A stretch of 64,000 nt of DNA from NCBI RefSeq assembly GCF_963455295.1, contig NZ_OY734020.1, positions 620,001 through 684,000 on the forward strand, given 5' to 3'. Below, piece by piece: positions 63,007 through 64,000 of the stretch. The DNA comes from Candidatus Thiodiazotropha sp. CDECU1. Its GTDB lineage: Bacteria; Pseudomonadota; Gammaproteobacteria; Chromatiales; Chromatiaceae. Below the pieces are notes generated by a model. It saw only the letters and a list, made by a program, of their open reading frames with translations, ran no database searches and was not told the origin of the DNA. A program made the position numbers and the translations under genes. How positions within the stretch are numbered: the stretch's first letter is position 1; every line of letters begins with the position of its first letter.

Positions 63007-63728
63007 CCGCGGCGCCTCTTGTCCAGCCTGTATAGAGCCAGCCCCAGAAAGAAGACCATCAGGAGCAGAAAATAGCTCAGATCGCTGATGCTGACGAGAC
63101 CCAGTTGCAGGTCCAGGTAGTGGGAGGGCCAGGCCAGCCAGTGGATGAAACTGCCGCCCTCTGTGTTTTGATCGAGCAGTGAAATCAACAGCAGCAGACC
63201 ATAACTGCCAGCGATGGCGATTCCCGGATTTTCATTGAGTACCGAGAAGTAGAGACCGATGGCGGTAAAGCCGCCGCTCAGGAGTAGCAATCCAAGGGTG
63301 GCGGCAAGCAGCAATCCGTAGTCGAGTTGGGTGCCGACAGAGAGGCTGATGCAAAGCAGAAACGGGATCAGAATGAACAACAATTGATAGATCAGGATAG
63401 CGAGAAACTTTCCTAACAATATGCTGAGGTTTGACAGCGGTGCGCTGCTGAGGAGGGCGTAGCTGCCGTTGCGGAAGGTCTCGCTGAAACTGCGGATAGT
63501 AAGAATTGGTGTGATAATCAGGATCAGCACCGAGGCGAGGCCGTAGAGTTGTAAACCAAGGTGATGGCTCAATCCCAGGCTGCGCTGGGATGGCTGCATG
63601 CCGTTGAAGATCTCAAGGGTGGCGAGAAACTGCCAGCTCAACAGGCACAGGCCGAGGCTGAAGATAATCCAGGCCAGGGGGGTGCGCATGAAACGCCGCC
63701 ACTCCATCCAAGCCAGATAGGCGGTCAT
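63003..63728 (-). CDS. ABC-2 type permease (GldF-like)
   Basis: A 241-aa six-helix ABC-2 permease: LAWIIFSLGLCLLSWQFLA, ITPILTIRSFSETFRNGSYA and YLDLQLGLVSISDLSYFLLL, the usual Gld/Nos-type pattern. Coupled to both neighbours by 4-bp overlaps. Confidence 0.9.
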   Translation of the reverse strand: MTAYLAWMEWRRFMRTPLAWIIFSLGLCLLSWQFLATLEIFNGMQPSQRSLGLSHHLGLQLYGLASVLILIITPILTIRSFSETFRNGSYALLSSAPLSNLSILLGKFLAILIYQLLFILIPFLLCISLSVGTQLDYGLLLAATLGLLLLSGGFTAIGLYFSVLNENPGIAIAGSYGLLLLISLLDQNTEGGSFIHWLAWPSHYLDLQLGLVSISDLSYFLLLMVFFLGLALYRLDKRRRG

Positions 63729-64000
63729 GAAACCCCTCCGGTGGTAGCCTCTAGAAACAGTTGCTCCAGGCTTATCCTCTCTGGTTTCAGCTCAATCAAT
63801 CCCCATCCCTGGGCCAGGATCTGTTGTGCCAGCTCGCTGGGTTGGCATCCCGACTTCAAACTGATGCGATAGTAGTCGGAATGTAGCTGTTCCGCGCCGG
63901 CAACCGCTGCCAATCCAGTGAGGGCATCCAGCTCCGGACTCTGTTCAAGACCGATTCGATAACTGGTTTGGGTGGGTGGGGTAATCTCCCCGCTGTAGAC
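63725..64000 (-). CDS. ABC transporter ATP-binding protein, C-terminus only
   Basis: The last 91 codons of a leftward gene that begins beyond the right edge. VYSGEIT and a C-terminal SLEQLFLEATTG ending fit the GldA-like ATPase family; Walker motifs lie outside. ATGA overlap with the permease gene confirms the operon ATPase-permease-GldG-DUF4340. Confidence 0.85.
   Translation of the reverse strand, partial: VYSGEITPPTQTSYRIGLEQSPELDALTGLAAVAGAEQLHSDYYRISLKSGCQPSELAQQILAQGWGLIELKPERISLEQLFLEATTGGVS

Overview
The window looks like a piece of a gammaproteobacterial chromosome (moderate G+C, dense short-overlap operons). The gene set fits: ampD/ampE, bamD, rluD-pgeF, gcvR, glnB, ispB, mutM, the pilB-pilC-pilD/pilA/pilS-pilR type IV pilus genes, and a DsrC/TusE-family sulfur-carrier protein. 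The DsrC-like protein and the overall flavour suggest a sulfur-oxidising lineage, but that is inference; no marker gene such as rRNA is present.

Layout. 1-8.4 kb: a cytochrome b N-terminus, a SpoU methyltransferase, a leftward ampD-ampE-phosphatase run, and a leftward operon of two DUF1538 membrane proteins with a PII-like and a CBS protein. 8.5-13 kb: FKBP-nadC, an EgtB-like protein that has lost its metal ligands, a DsrC-like carrier, a HugZ-like protein. 13-20.3 kb: envelope genes (GlsB, MscS, OmpA/TSP3), then response regulator, FecR/LysM and CHASE2 histidine kinase genes. 20.4-28 kb: ilvD, a Crp/Fnr regulator, purK-purE, and clpB behind a clear sigma-32 promoter. 28.3-37.5 kb: coaE and type IV pilus genes, with a sigma-54 promoter in front of pilA and the pilS-pilR pair beside it. 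37.8-48.9 kb: housekeeping genes (nadE, glnB, bamD, rluD, pgeF, gcvR, def, plsC, ugd) and a degenerate HD-GYP protein. 49.5-51.1 kb: an exported PDZ serine protease. 57.9-64 kb: a secreted Gly/Met repeat protein, ispB, mutM, and a GldA/F/G-like ABC operon.

The accessory part is 51.1-57.6 kb. It is a small island bounded by a 46-bp perfect direct repeat of the 3' half of tRNA-Pro(CGG). It holds the N-terminal fragment of an integron-type integrase, divergent from a cassette-like ORF ending in an attC-like palindrome; a leftward reverse-transcriptase module; a divergent pair of XRE regulators; and a nucleotidyltransferase/HEPN pair with a 15-bp inverted-repeat operator.

The RT module is the best candidate for an undescribed system. 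It has a consensus promoter with a symmetric operator, then a roughly 280-nt structured leader whose ends can pair (a1/a2-like) with TTAGC next to the 5' arm. This is followed by a 76-aa helical protein, a 24-bp inverted repeat, an XRE protein, and a retron-type RT carrying NAxxH and YVDD.

The chromosome also carries palindromic non-coding elements: a family with 22-bp inverted GTAGGGTGCGG-type arms nested in GCAAAT-rich outer arms (25.2, 28.1, 37.6 kb, with a related arm-only copy at 43.8 kb), a 270-bp three-armed element with perfect 35-bp ends at 58.9 kb, and a 129-bp element with 20-bp ends at 60.2 kb.
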